A stretch of DNA of 61,675 nucleotides from Rubrivivax sp. (GTDB lineage Bacteria; Pseudomonadota; Gammaproteobacteria; Burkholderiales; Burkholderiaceae_C). The stretch is taken from the NCBI GenBank assembly GCA_018780805.1, contig JADMJD010000138.1, forward strand, positions 1 to 61,675, written 5' to 3'. Both the position numbers and the translations under genes were made by a program. Under the pieces are notes generated by a model that saw nothing but the letters and a program-made list of their open reading frames with translations, did no database searches and was not told the DNA's origin. Of this stretch, positions 26,151-37,112 are shown in pieces; the stretch's first letter is position 1; the number at the start of each line of letters is the position of its first letter.

Positions 26151-28421
26151 ATGCGCGCCATTTCGAAGCTGCCGCCGCACCATGCGGTGGCCCTCGCCAT
26201 CCTTGCCCTGCCCCAACTGGGTGCGTGGGCCCAGACAGCCCCGGCCACCGGCACGCTGCAGACCATCACGATCACCGCCGAACGGCGGGAAGAGAACATC
26301 AAGGACGTGCCCAACTCCGTCAGCACGCTGTCGGGTGAGTTCCTGGATGTGCTGAACACCAGCGGGCAGGACCTGCGCGGCCTGTCGGGCCGCGTGCCCA
26401 GCCTGAACATCGAATCGTCCTTTGGCCGTGCTTTCCCGCGCTTTTACATCCGCGGCTACGGCAACACCGATTTCCGCCTCAACGCGTCGCAGCCGGTTTC
26501 GCTGGTGTACGACGACGTGGTGCAGGAGAACCCGATCCTCAAGGGTTTCCCGGCCTTCGACCTGGAGCAGATCGAGGTGCTGCGTGGCCCGCAGGGCACA
26601 CTCTTCGGCCGCAACTCGCCGGCCGGTGTGGTGAAGTTCTCGTCCGTCAAGCCGGGCAAGCGGCTGGAGGGTTACGGCAGCGTCGCCATCGGTTCGCTGG
26701 GCACGCTGAACCTGGAAGGTGCGGCCAGCATCCCGCTGTCGTCCACCGTCTCCACGCGCATTTCGGTGCTGTCGCAGAAGCGGGACGACTGGGTCGAGAA
26801 CGACTACAACGCCGGCCCGACGCAGAAGATGGAGGGTTACACCGACAACGCGGTGCGCGCCCAGCTGCTGTACGAACCGCACAAGAATTTCAGCGCGCTG
26901 TTCAACCTGCACGCCCGCGATCTGGACGGCTCGGCGCGTTTGTTCCGCGCCAACATCATCGAGCCCGGCACCAACGACCTGGTGGCGGGTTTTGACCGCG
27001 AGAAGGTCACCTTCGACGGGGCCAATCAATCCAAGCTCAAGACCATGGGCGGCCTGGCCAAGCTGCGCTGGGGCCTGGGCCAGTTCACCCTGCACTCGAT
27101 CACCGGCTACGAATCGCTGGACACCTTCAACCGGGGTGACATCGACGGTGGTTTTGGCGCCAGCTTCCTGCCGTCGTCGGGCCCGGGCCTGATTCCGTTT
27201 GCGTCGGAGTCGGCCGATGGCATCCCCAAACACAAACAACTGACGCAGGAGTTCCGCGTCGAATCCAACTACAGCGGCCCGCTGAACTGGCAAGGCGGTG
27301 TGTACTTCTTCAGCGAGGACTACCAGGTCGAGAGCTTCAGCTACGACTCGCTGGCGGCCAACGCGCAGGACGGCTACCAGCGCATCCGCCAGAAAAACGA
27401 TGCGCAGGCCCTGTTCGGCGCCGTGCGCTACCAGGCCACACCCGCGCTGGAGCTGCGCGGCGGCCTGCGTTTCACGCGCGACAAGAAGGACCTGGACGTG
27501 CTGGCCTACACCAACAGCGGCTTCGTGCCCTGCGTGCTGAGCGCCAAGTGCACGCTGGCCGAGCTGGCGGCGCAAGAGCCCGATGGCAACCTGTCGGCCA
27601 AGCCGTCGGACAGCAACACCAGCTGGGACCTGAGCGCCGTGTACGCGCTGAACAAGGACGTCAACCTCTTCGGCCGCGTGGCCACGGGTTTCCGCGCGTC
27701 CAGCATCCAGAGTGCGAGTGCCTTCAACGCCAAATCGGTGGCCGACCCCGAAACCAACACCTCGTTCGAGCTGGGGGTGAAGGCCGACCTGTTCAACAAG
27801 AAGGCGCGGCTCAGCTTCTCGGCCTTCCGCTACACCGTGAAGGACCTGCAGCTCACCGCCGTGGGCGGTGCCAGCAACGCGAACCGGCTGCTGAACGCGT
27901 CCAAGGCCACCGGCCAGGGTTTCGAGCTCGACCTCACGGCCTACCTGACCGACAACCTGCTGGCCACGCTGGGGGTGGGCTACAACGACACCAAGATCCG
28001 CGACGGCGGCATTTCGGTGGCGGTGTGCGCACAGTGCACGGTGACCGACCCGCTGGACGCCAACGGCCTGGCCATCATCGACGGCAACCCGCTGCCGCAG
28101 GCGCCCAAGACCACGGCCAACTTCACGCTGCGCTACGGCATCCCGATGGGCAGTGGAGACTTCTACGTGCTGACCGACTGGGCCTACCGCAGCAAGGTCA
28201 ACTTCTTCCTGTACGAGTCCACCGAGTTCACCGGCAAGGCCAGCCTGGAAGGTGGCCTGCGCGTGGGTTACCTGTGGGGCAACGGCAAGTACGAAGCCGC
28301 GCTGTACGGCCGCAACATCACCGACCAGGTGCGCATCGTCGGCGGCATCGACTTCAACAACCTGACGGGCTTCATCAACGAACCCCGCACCTGGGGCGTG
28401 CAGTTCAAGGCGCTGTTCTGA
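26151..28421 (+). CDS. TonB-dependent outer-membrane receptor
   Basis: Protein of 756 aa with a signal peptide (cut near AWAQ, residue 26), a plug domain (about 40-160, TITAERREENIKDVPNSVS, IRGYGNTDFRLN and the QIEVLRGPQGTLFGRNS plug motif) and a 22-strand barrel ending in FKALF (terminal aromatic as required for outer-membrane assembly). AGGAGG lies 5-10 bp before ATG 26151. Its stop overlaps the start of a BMP nucleoside-binding protein by 1 bp (TGATG), so both are made together. This suggests it imports nucleosides, nucleotides or a larger precursor across the outer membrane. Iron-siderophore uptake is the usual role of the superfamily and cannot be excluded. Confidence 0.9.
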   Translation: MRAISKLPPHHAVALAILALPQLGAWAQTAPATGTLQTITITAERREENIKDVPNSVSTLSGEFLDVLNTSGQDLRGLSGRVPSLNIESSFGRAFPRFYIRGYGNTDFRLNASQPVSLVYDDVVQENPILKGFPAFDLEQIEVLRGPQGTLFGRNSPAGVVKFSSVKPGKRLEGYGSVAIGSLGTLNLEGAASIPLSSTVSTRISVLSQKRDDWVENDYNAGPTQKMEGYTDNAVRAQLLYEPHKNFSALFNLHARDLDGSARLFRANIIEPGTNDLVAGFDREKVTFDGANQSKLKTMGGLAKLRWGLGQFTLHSITGYESLDTFNRGDIDGGFGASFLPSSGPGLIPFASESADGIPKHKQLTQEFRVESNYSGPLNWQGGVYFFSEDYQVESFSYDSLAANAQDGYQRIRQKNDAQALFGAVRYQATPALELRGGLRFTRDKKDLDVLAYTNSGFVPCVLSAKCTLAELAAQEPDGNLSAKPSDSNTSWDLSAVYALNKDVNLFGRVATGFRASSIQSASAFNAKSVADPETNTSFELGVKADLFNKKARLSFSAFRYTVKDLQLTAVGGASNANRLLNASKATGQGFELDLTAYLTDNLLATLGVGYNDTKIRDGGISVAVCAQCTVTDPLDANGLAIIDGNPLPQAPKTTANFTLRYGIPMGSGDFYVLTDWAYRSKVNFFLYESTEFTGKASLEGGLRVGYLWGNGKYEAALYGRNITDQVRIVGGIDFNNLTGFINEPRTWGVQFKALF

Positions 28422-29392
28422 TGAAGCACGCGCTGGCGGCGGCGGCCCTGGTGGCCGCTGCCGGCGCGTCCGGCTTGGCGCAGGCGCAGCCGGCGGTCAT
28501 CTTCGAGCTCGGCGGCAAGTTCGACCGCAGCTTCAACCAGGCCGCCTGGGAAGGCGCCGAACGTTGGAAGAAGGCCACCGGCCAGCCCTACCTGGAGTTC
28601 GAGATCGCGAACGCGGCGCAGCGCGAGCAGGCGGTGCGCCGTTTTGCCGAACGTGGCGCCGACCCCATCGTCGGCGTCGGCTTCCCGATGGCCAGCAGCA
28701 TCCAGAAGGTGGCGGCGGCCTTCCCGCAGCGGCGTTTTGCCATCGTCGACATGGTGGTGGACCTGCCCAACGTGCAGAGTTTTGTCTACCGCGAACACGA
28801 AGGCGCCTTCCTGGTCGGCATGCTGGCCGCACTGGCCAGCAAGACCGGGCAGGTGGGTTTTGTCGGCGGGCAGGACATCCCGTTGGTGCGCAAGTTCCTG
28901 TGCGGCTACGAACAGGGCGCCAGGTACGCCGTGCCCACGGTGCGCACCATCAGCGCGATGACCGGCACCACGCCGCAGGCCTGGGTGGACCCGGCACGTG
29001 GTGCCGAGCTCACGAAGACGCAGATCGCGCAGGGCGTGGACGTGGTCTTTGCTGCTGCCGGCACCACCGGCCTGGGCATCATGCAAGCCGCGCGGGATGC
29101 CGGCAAGCTGGCCATCGGCGTGGACAGCAACCAGAACCACCTGCACCCGGGCTTCATCCTCACCTCGCTGGTCAAACGTGTGGACCTGGCGGTGGAGAGT
29201 GCCTTCCGCGGCATCCAGCCCGGCATCACCGCGCTCGGCCTGAAAGAAGGTGCGATGGACTACGCGCTGGACGAACACAACGCCAAGCTGATCAGCCCGG
29301 CGATGAAGCAGCAGGTGGAAGCGGCCAAGGCCGCCATCGTCGGCGGGCGGCTGAAGGTGATCGACTACACCGTCAACAACGCCTGCCGCTGA
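28421..29392 (+). CDS. BMP family nucleoside-binding protein (copy 1)
   Basis: Periplasmic binding protein of 323 aa with a signal peptide (cut near AQAQ) and Bmp domain. Hallmarks: FELGGKFDRSFNQAAWEGA, IVGVGFPMASSIQ, FLVGMLAALASKTGQVGFVGG, and GVDSNQNHLHPGFILTSLVK. It overlaps the TonB receptor by 1 bp. It closely resembles the protein at 30492-31466 over its full length. The end overlaps the antisense adenosine deaminase by 28 bp. The ABC core genes follow after the antisense gene and copy 2. Confidence 0.92.
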   Translation: MKHALAAAALVAAAGASGLAQAQPAVIFELGGKFDRSFNQAAWEGAERWKKATGQPYLEFEIANAAQREQAVRRFAERGADPIVGVGFPMASSIQKVAAAFPQRRFAIVDMVVDLPNVQSFVYREHEGAFLVGMLAALASKTGQVGFVGGQDIPLVRKFLCGYEQGARYAVPTVRTISAMTGTTPQAWVDPARGAELTKTQIAQGVDVVFAAAGTTGLGIMQAARDAGKLAIGVDSNQNHLHPGFILTSLVKRVDLAVESAFRGIQPGITALGLKEGAMDYALDEHNAKLISPAMKQQVEAAKAAIVGGRLKVIDYTVNNACR

Positions 29393-30417
29393 GCCCAGGC
29401 ATCGATCTTCGCCAGCGCGGCCTGGCGCGTGGCCTCGGGCAGAAAACTGCGCTGCGCCGCGGCCTGCGTCATCGCCAGCATCTCCGGCAGCGTGACGCCA
29501 CAGCCCTGCAGCACGTTCACCGCTTCGTCGGCCAGGCCCACCATCGACATCAGCCGGTTGTCGGTGTGGAAGGAACACTCGATGCCGGCCCGCCACAGCG
29601 CGGCGAGCGGGTGTTCGGGCAGCGAGGCAAAGGCGCCGGTGTGCACGTTGCTGGTGGGGCAGACCTCCAGGTGCAGGCCATGCTGGCGCACGGCGTCCAG
29701 CAGCGGCGCACGCGCCGGGTCGCCCAGCGCATCGGCCAGCCGCACGCCGTGGCCGATGCGCACGGCACCGTGTTAGGCGGCCTCCAGCACACGCTCGGCC
29801 ACGTCGGCCTCGCCGGCGTGCAGCGTCATCGGCAGGCCGGCGTTGCGCACGCGCGCCAGCGTGGCCGCGTGGCGCGCAGGCGGGAAGCCGGCTTCGGGCC
29901 CGGCGAGGTCGAAGCCGACCACGCCCTGGCCGGCGTAGCGCAGGGCCAGATCGGCGGTGCGTTCCACCTCGCCGCCGAACTGGTGGCGCATGCCGCACAG
30001 GATCAGTCCGCTGGGCAGGGCGCTGCGGGCCAGGCCGGCGAGCATGGCCTCCACCGCGGCTTCGGCCGGCACGCCATGCGGCTCGAACAGCAGCGGCGCG
30101 ATGCGGAACTCCGCCAGCACCGCGCCGTCGGCCAGCGCGTCTACAGCGGCCTCGAAGGCCACCCGCTCCAGCGCTGCCGGCGTGGCCATCGCGGCCACCG
30201 TGAGGCCAAAACCCTGCAGGTACTGCTCCAGGCTGTGGGCCAGCGCACGTGCGCTGAACCAGGCCGCCAGGCTGGCCACGTCGGGCGCGGGGCTGTGCAG
30301 GCCGCGCCCGGCCAGCAGCTCGAACAAGGTGGCCACACGCAGGCCGCCGTCCAGGTGTTCGTGCAGCAGCACCTTGGGCATCTGCCGGGCCAGGGCTTCC
30401 GGGGATTCAATGTTCAT
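29365..30417 (-). pseudogene. add: Adenosine deaminase interrupted by an in-frame stop
   Basis: Reads as one adenosine deaminase frame of about 350 codons with a single in-frame TAA at 29773-29775. The first part (215 codons) has the metal motif LLHEHLDGGL, GFDLAGPE and LTLHAGEA with the metal His and catalytic Glu-like context. The second part resumes directly with HGAVRIGHGVRL, CPTSNVHTG and SFHTDNR (metal Asp). Both halves are needed for zinc binding and catalysis, so the product should be inactive unless the stop is read through or is a sequence error. No other frame damage is seen, which suggests a recent change. Confidence 0.82.
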
Positions 30418-30491
30418 GGGGCATCCTAGCGTCGGCGGCGCGGGACTTGCTATCCTGCGCCGCCATATCCACTGCCGACGGAGCTTTGTTC

Positions 30492-31465
30492 ATGGCTGTC
30501 TCTCTGCGCTCCGTGTTTGCCGGGGCCACCCTCGCTGCCGCCGGCACCTGCCTGGCCGCCCCTGCCGTGGTCTACGACCTGGGCGGCAAGTTCGACAAGT
30601 CCTTCAATGAAGCCGCTTACCGCGGCGCCGAACGTTTCAAGCAGGAGACGGGCCAGACCTACCTGGACTTCGAGATCGCCAACGCCACGCAGCGCGAACA
30701 AGCCATGCGCCGCATGGCCGAGCGGGGTGCCAACCCCATCGTCGGCGTCGGTTTTTCGCAAGGCTCCAGCGTCGAGAAGTCGGCCAAGGCCTTCCCCAAG
30801 ATCCAGTTCGCGATCATCGACTTCGTGGTCGACCTGCCCAACGTGCAGAGCGTCACCTTCAAGGAGCAGGAAGGCAGCTTCCTGGTCGGCATGATGGCGG
30901 CACTGGCCAGCAAAACCGGCAAGGTGGGGTTCATCGGCGGCATGGACATCCCGCTGATCCGGCGTTTCCAGTGCGGTTATGAACAGGGCGCCAAGTACGC
31001 CAACCCGAAGGTGGAGGTCAGCAGCGCGATGACCGGCACGACACCTGCCGCCTGGGGCGACCCGGCGCGTGGCGGCGAACTCGCCAAGGCGCAGTTCGCG
31101 CGCGGTGTGGACGTGGTCTTCGCCGCGGCCGGCGGCACCGGCGTGGGTGTCTACCAGGCCGCCAAGGATGGCGGCAAACTCGCCATCGGGGTGGACAGCA
31201 ACCAGAACCACCTGCACCCGGGCACCATGCTGACGTCCATGGTCAAGCGTGTGGACGTGGCGGTGTATGGCGCCTTCAAGGGCGTGAAGCCGGGGGTCAC
31301 GTCGCTGGGCCTGAAAGAAGGCGGCGTGGACTACGCGCTGGACGAACACAACGCCAAGCTGGTGACCCCGGCGATCAAGTCCAAGGTGGACGCGGCCAAG
31401 GCCGACATCATCGCCGGCAAGATCCAGGTGGCCGATTACATGGCCAACAACGCCTGCAAGTACTG

Positions 31466-31466
<1 letters not shown>
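30492..31466 (+). CDS. BMP family nucleoside-binding protein (copy 2)
   Basis: Periplasmic binding protein of 324 aa, signal peptide cut near CLAAP. Bmp hallmarks: YDLGGKFDKSFNEAAYRGAE, PIVGVGFSQGSSVEK, GMMAALASKTGKVGFIGG, GVDSNQNHLHPGTMLTSMV. It aligns end to end with copy 1 at most positions. Its stop overlaps the ATPase start (TGATG), so it is the binding protein most tightly tied to this ABC system. It is divergent from the broken adenosine deaminase; the 74 bp between may hold a promoter (weak TATCCT at 30451). Confidence 0.93.
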
Positions 31467-33071
<1,605 letters not shown>

Positions 33072-33079
<8 letters not shown>

Positions 33080-34169
33080 CACCGACCAGCTGCCCCGCTG
33101 GATGGACCTGGCCCTGCTGCCGGCCATCAACCTCACATTGGCACTCGCGGTCGCCGGCCTCGTGGTCTGGGGTGTGGGGCAGGACCCGCTGCAGGTGCTG
33201 GCGCTGCTGATCAAGGGCGCCTTCGGCAGCCGCATCGGCATCGGCTACACGCTGTACTACGCCACCACCTTTGTGTTCACCGCGCTCGCGGTCAGCGTGG
33301 CCTTCCACGGCGGTTTGTTCAACATCGGCGGCGAAGGCCAGGCGATGATGGGCGGGCTGGGCGCGGGGCTGGTGGCGCTGGCTTGGTCGGCGCAGCTGCC
33401 GGCGGCGCTGATGCTGCCGCTGATGGTGATCGCCGCGGCGCTGTTCGGCGCCGTCTGGGCCGCGATCCCGGGTGCGCTGCAGGCCTGGCGTGGCAGCCAC
33501 GTCGTCATCACCACCATCATGTTCAATTTCATCGCTTCGGCGCTGCTGGCCTACCTGATGGTCAACGTGCTGAAGGAGCCGGGCAACATGACGGTGGAAA
33601 GCAAAGCCTTTGCCGAGTCGGCCCGGATGCCGGGTGTGCACGAAGCGCTGGGCTGGCTGGGCATCGACTGGCCCGCTTCGCCGCTGAATCTGAGTGTGCT
33701 GCTGGCGATTGCCGCCGCGGTGGGCGTCGGGCTGTTCCTGTGGCGCTCCGGGCCCGGCTATTCGCTGCGCGCAGTGGGTTTTTCGCCATCGGCCGCGCTC
33801 TACGGCGGCATCGCGCCGCCGGGGCAGGTGCTGCGCTCGATGGCGCTGTCGGGCGCACTCGCCGGCCTGGTGGGCGTGAACGAGATCGCCGGTGTGCACG
33901 GCCGCCTGCTGCTGGACTACGTGGCAGGCGCCGGTTTTGCCGGCATCGCGGTGGCGCTGATCGGGCGCAACCACCCGCTGGGCATCTGGCTGGCGGCCAT
34001 CCTGTTCGGCGCGCTGTACCAGGGCGGGGCCGAGATCGCGTTCGAGGTGCAGGGCTTCTCGCGCGACATGGTGTTCACGCTGCAGGGTCTGATCGTGTTG
34101 TTCGCCGGTGCGATGGCGCAGATGGCGGCACCGTTGTTGATGAAGTTCGTGAGGCCCGCGCATGGATGA
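33072..34169 (+). CDS. Nucleoside ABC transporter permease 1
   Basis: Inner-membrane permease of 365 aa (NupP/YufP-like) with about nine to ten hydrophobic segments. Motifs: LYYATTFVFTALAVSVAFHG, LFNIGGEGQAMMGG, SHVVITTIMFNFIAS, YSLRAVGFSPSAALYGGI in the coupling loop, and GAGFAGIAVALIGRNHPLG near the C-terminus. ATG 33072 is chosen; a GTG two codons upstream is possible. It overlaps the ATPase by 8 bp and the next permease by 8 bp. Confidence 0.92.
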
Positions 34170-35121
34170 AGTGCAGATCGGCTCGCTGCTGGCCTCCACG
34201 CTGCGCGGCGCCACGCCGCTGGTGCTGTGTGCGCTGGCCGGCACCGTCAGCGAACGGGCCGGTGTCATCGACCTGGGGCTGGAAGGCAAGATGCTGGCGG
34301 CGGCCTTTGCGGCCGGCAGCGTGGGGGCGGTCACCGGCTCCTTGCCGCTGGCGCTGGGGGTGGCTATCGCCGTGGGCGTGGCCTTGTCGATGCTGCACGC
34401 CTGGGGCTGTGTCAGCCAGCGTGGTGACCAGGTCGTGATGGGCGTGGCGCTGACGATGACGGCCGCCGGCCTCACCGTGGTGCTGGGCCTGGCCTGGTTC
34501 GGCCTGGGCGGCCAGACCCCGCCGCTGGCCGACACCGTGCGCCTGAAGCCGCTGATGGACGTGGACCCCGCCGCCTGGCCACCCGGCCTGCGCGGCCTGG
34601 CGCTGGCGCTGGCCGGCCACAACGCGATGGTCTACGGCACCTTGGGGCTGGTGGCCGCGGTCTGGTGGATGCTGTACCGCACACGCTTCGGCCTGCGCCT
34701 GCGCGCCACCGGCGAGAACCCGGCGATGGTGGATGCGGCCGGCGTCTCGGTGAAAGGCATGCGCTACGCGGCCCTGGCCATCAATGGCGTGCTGGCCGCG
34801 CTGGCCGGGGTCTACCTGGTGCTGGCGCTGAACGCCAGCTTCAGCCCGCACATGACGGCCGGGCGGGGTTACATGGCGCTGGCGGCGATGATCTTCGGCA
34901 AGTGGCACCCGGTGGGTGCGCTGCTGGCCTGCCTGCTGTTCGGGTTCCTCGATGCTGCGGCCATCCAGCTGCAAGGGGTCTCGCTGCCGCTGATCGGCGA
35001 GGTGCCGGTGCAGGCCATCCAGGCCTTGCCCTATGTGCTGACGGTGGTGCTGCTGGCCGGCTTCTTCGGCCGTTCGCGCGCGCCGGCGGCGCTGGGTCGG
35101 CCCTACCTGAAAGAGCGCTGA
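34162..35121 (+). CDS. Nucleoside ABC transporter permease 2
   Basis: Permease of 319 aa (NupQ/YufQ-like), partner of permease 1. Motifs: LRGATPLVLCALAGTVSERAG, IDLGLEGKMLAAAFAAG, FGLRLRATGENPAMVDAAGV in the coupling loop, GRGYMALAAMIFGKWHPVG near the end. Its stop overlaps the cytidine deaminase start (TGATG), so transport and first catabolic step are translationally linked. Confidence 0.92.
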   Translation: MDEVQIGSLLASTLRGATPLVLCALAGTVSERAGVIDLGLEGKMLAAAFAAGSVGAVTGSLPLALGVAIAVGVALSMLHAWGCVSQRGDQVVMGVALTMTAAGLTVVLGLAWFGLGGQTPPLADTVRLKPLMDVDPAAWPPGLRGLALALAGHNAMVYGTLGLVAAVWWMLYRTRFGLRLRATGENPAMVDAAGVSVKGMRYAALAINGVLAALAGVYLVLALNASFSPHMTAGRGYMALAAMIFGKWHPVGALLACLLFGFLDAAAIQLQGVSLPLIGEVPVQAIQALPYVLTVVLLAGFFGRSRAPAALGRPYLKER

Positions 35122-35516
35122 TGGGCGACGACGCTTTGCTGGCCGCCGCGCTGGCCGTGCGCCAGAACGCGCACGCGCCGTACTCCGGCTTCGCCGTCGG
35201 GGCTGCGCTGCGCGACGAACAAGGCCGCATCCACGTCGGCTGCAACGTCGAAAATGCCGCCTACCCCCAGGGCCTGTGTGCCGAGGCGGTGGCGCTGGGC
35301 GCGCTGGTGGCGGCGGGCGGCCGGCGCATCACGGCGGTGGCGGTGGTGGCCGACGCCCCCGCGCCCGTCACGCCCTGCGGCGGCTGCCGGCAGAAACTGC
35401 GCGAGTTCGCCAGCGACGCCACCCCCGTGCTGTGCGCCAACACCGCCGGCACCACAATGCCGACCACCTTGGGCGCCTTGCTGCCGCACTCTTTCGGACC
35501 GGACCACCTGCCTTGA
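35121..35516 (+). CDS. cdd: Cytidine deaminase
   Basis: Small zinc enzyme (131 aa, homotetramer type) that turns (deoxy)cytidine into (deoxy)uridine. The signature is complete: CNVENAAYPQGLCAEAVAL holds zinc ligand Cys and catalytic Glu, and TPCGGCRQ holds the other two zinc cysteines. The N-terminus has HAPYSGFAVGAAL. Placed directly after the transporter, it would act on imported cytidine. Its TGA overlaps the TTG start of the next gene. Confidence 0.96.
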   Translation: MGDDALLAAALAVRQNAHAPYSGFAVGAALRDEQGRIHVGCNVENAAYPQGLCAEAVALGALVAAGGRRITAVAVVADAPAPVTPCGGCRQKLREFASDATPVLCANTAGTTMPTTLGALLPHSFGPDHLP

Positions 35517-36331
35517 ACGACGCCGTCAACCTCAGTGCCGATCGCCTGCGCCAGGCCTGCGGCGGCACCGTGCCGCGTTGTGCGGTGCTGCTGGGCTCGG
35601 GCTGGACGGTGCTGGGCGATGCGCTGCAGGAACAGGCGGCGCTGGACTACGCTGCGCTGCCCGCCTTCCCCGCGCTGGGTGTGGCCGGCCACGTGGGCCG
35701 GGTGCGGGCCGGCACGCTGGGCGGGGTGCCGGTGCTGCTGCTCAGCGGCCGCAAACACACCTACGAAGACGGTGATGCGGCGGCGATGAAGGGGGCCATC
35801 CGCACGCTGGCCGCGGCTGGCGTCACGACGCTGCTGCAGACCAACGCCGCCGGCAGCCTGGACCCGGCCATGCCGCCCGGCGCGCTGATGCTGGTGGAGG
35901 ACCACCTGAACATCGTGCAGCGCAGCCCGCTGCACGGCGAGCCCGGCAACGGCCGCTTCGTCGACATGGCCGCGGCCTATCACCCCGCGCTGCGCACGGC
36001 GGCGCTGCAGGCCGCCGCGGACATCGGCCTGCGCCTGCACAGCGGCGTCTACGCCTGGGTGCTGGGCCCGCAGTTCGAGACACCGGCCGAGATCCGCATG
36101 CTGCAGCGCCTGGGCGCGCAGGCGGTGGGCATGAGCACCGTGCCCGAGACCATCCTCGCCCGCCATGCCGGGCTGAAGGTGTTGGCGCTGTCGATGATCA
36201 CCAACATGGGCTGCGGCCTGTCCAGCGAGCAGCTCAGCCACGCCCACACCCTGGCCAGTGCCCAGGCCGCCAGCGCCGATGCGCTGCGGCTGGTGGAGGC
36301 GCTGCTGCCGCGCATCGAGAGCCTGACGTGA
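35513..36331 (+). CDS. Purine nucleoside phosphorylase
   Basis: Enzyme of 272 aa of the trimeric PNP/MTAP family, splitting purine (deoxy)nucleosides with phosphate to base and (deoxy)ribose-1-phosphate. Motifs: AVLLGSGW (phosphate loop), LLLSGRKHTYEDGD, LLQTNAAGSLDP, GVYAWVLGPQFETPAEI, AVGMSTVPETILARHAGL and ITNMGCGLSSEQLSH. No ATG lies near the family start; TTG 35513, overlapping the cdd stop as TTGA, fits best. It is coupled on both sides. Confidence 0.93.
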   Translation: MNDAVNLSADRLRQACGGTVPRCAVLLGSGWTVLGDALQEQAALDYAALPAFPALGVAGHVGRVRAGTLGGVPVLLLSGRKHTYEDGDAAAMKGAIRTLAAAGVTTLLQTNAAGSLDPAMPPGALMLVEDHLNIVQRSPLHGEPGNGRFVDMAAAYHPALRTAALQAAADIGLRLHSGVYAWVLGPQFETPAEIRMLQRLGAQAVGMSTVPETILARHAGLKVLALSMITNMGCGLSSEQLSHAHTLASAQAASADALRLVEALLPRIESLT

Positions 36332-37086
36332 CCGACCTCCACAACGCAAAGATCGCCCTGGCCTGCCTGGACCTGACCAGCCTGAACGAGACCGACACCG
36401 ACGCGGACATCGTCGCCTTGGCCAAGCGCGCACGTGGCACCTTCGGCACGCCGGCCGCGCTGTGTGTGTGGCCGCGGCTGGCGGCGCTGGCGCGGCGCGA
36501 GGCGCCGGCCGGCGTGGCCATCGCGGCGGTGGCCAACTTCCCGCACGGCGGCAGCGATGTCGAAGCCGCGCTGCGCGACACCGGGGCCATCGTGCAGGCG
36601 GGCGCGCAGGAGGTCGACCTGGTGCTGCCCTGGCGCGCGCTGCAGGCGGGCGACCACCGCAGCGCCGCTGCGCTGGTGGCCGCCGTGCGCCGCGCCTGCC
36701 CGGGGCTGATCCTCAAGCTGATCCTGGAGACCGGCGAGTTGCAGAGCGAGGCACTGATCCGCCAGGCCGCCACGCTGGGCCTGGCCGAAGGTGCCGACTT
36801 CCTGAAGACCAGCACCGGCAAGACGCCCATCGGCGCCACGCCGGCGGCGGCGCAGCTGCTGCTGGACAGCATCGCCGGCACACCAGGCTGCACGGCCGGC
36901 TTCAAGGCCGCCGGTGGTGTGCGCACGGTGGCCGATGCCGCGCTCTACATCGGCCTGCTGCGCCAGACCCTGGGTGATGCGGCCGTGGGCCCGCTGCGCC
37001 TGCGCCTGGGCGCCAGCGGGCTGTTGAACGACATCGAAGCCGTGCTGGGTGGCCGCCACGCCGCGCCGCCCGCTGCCGGTTACTGA
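36328..37086 (+). CDS. deoC: Deoxyribose-phosphate aldolase
   Basis: Class I aldolase (252 aa) splitting deoxyribose-5-phosphate into acetaldehyde and glyceraldehyde-3-phosphate. The Schiff-base lysine is in ADFLKTSTGK, the second active-site lysine in GFKAAGGVRT, and the proton-relay Asp in EVDLVLPW. Start GTG overlaps the previous stop (GTGA). Deoxyribose-1-phosphate from the phosphorylases needs a phosphopentomutase to become its substrate; no deoB-like gene is in this window. Confidence 0.95.
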   Translation: MTDLHNAKIALACLDLTSLNETDTDADIVALAKRARGTFGTPAALCVWPRLAALARREAPAGVAIAAVANFPHGGSDVEAALRDTGAIVQAGAQEVDLVLPWRALQAGDHRSAAALVAAVRRACPGLILKLILETGELQSEALIRQAATLGLAEGADFLKTSTGKTPIGATPAAAQLLLDSIAGTPGCTAGFKAAGGVRTVADAALYIGLLRQTLGDAAVGPLRLRLGASGLLNDIEAVLGGRHAAPPAAGY

Positions 37087-37112
37087 GCGCAGAACCCCGG
37101 CCGCCCGCCCCG

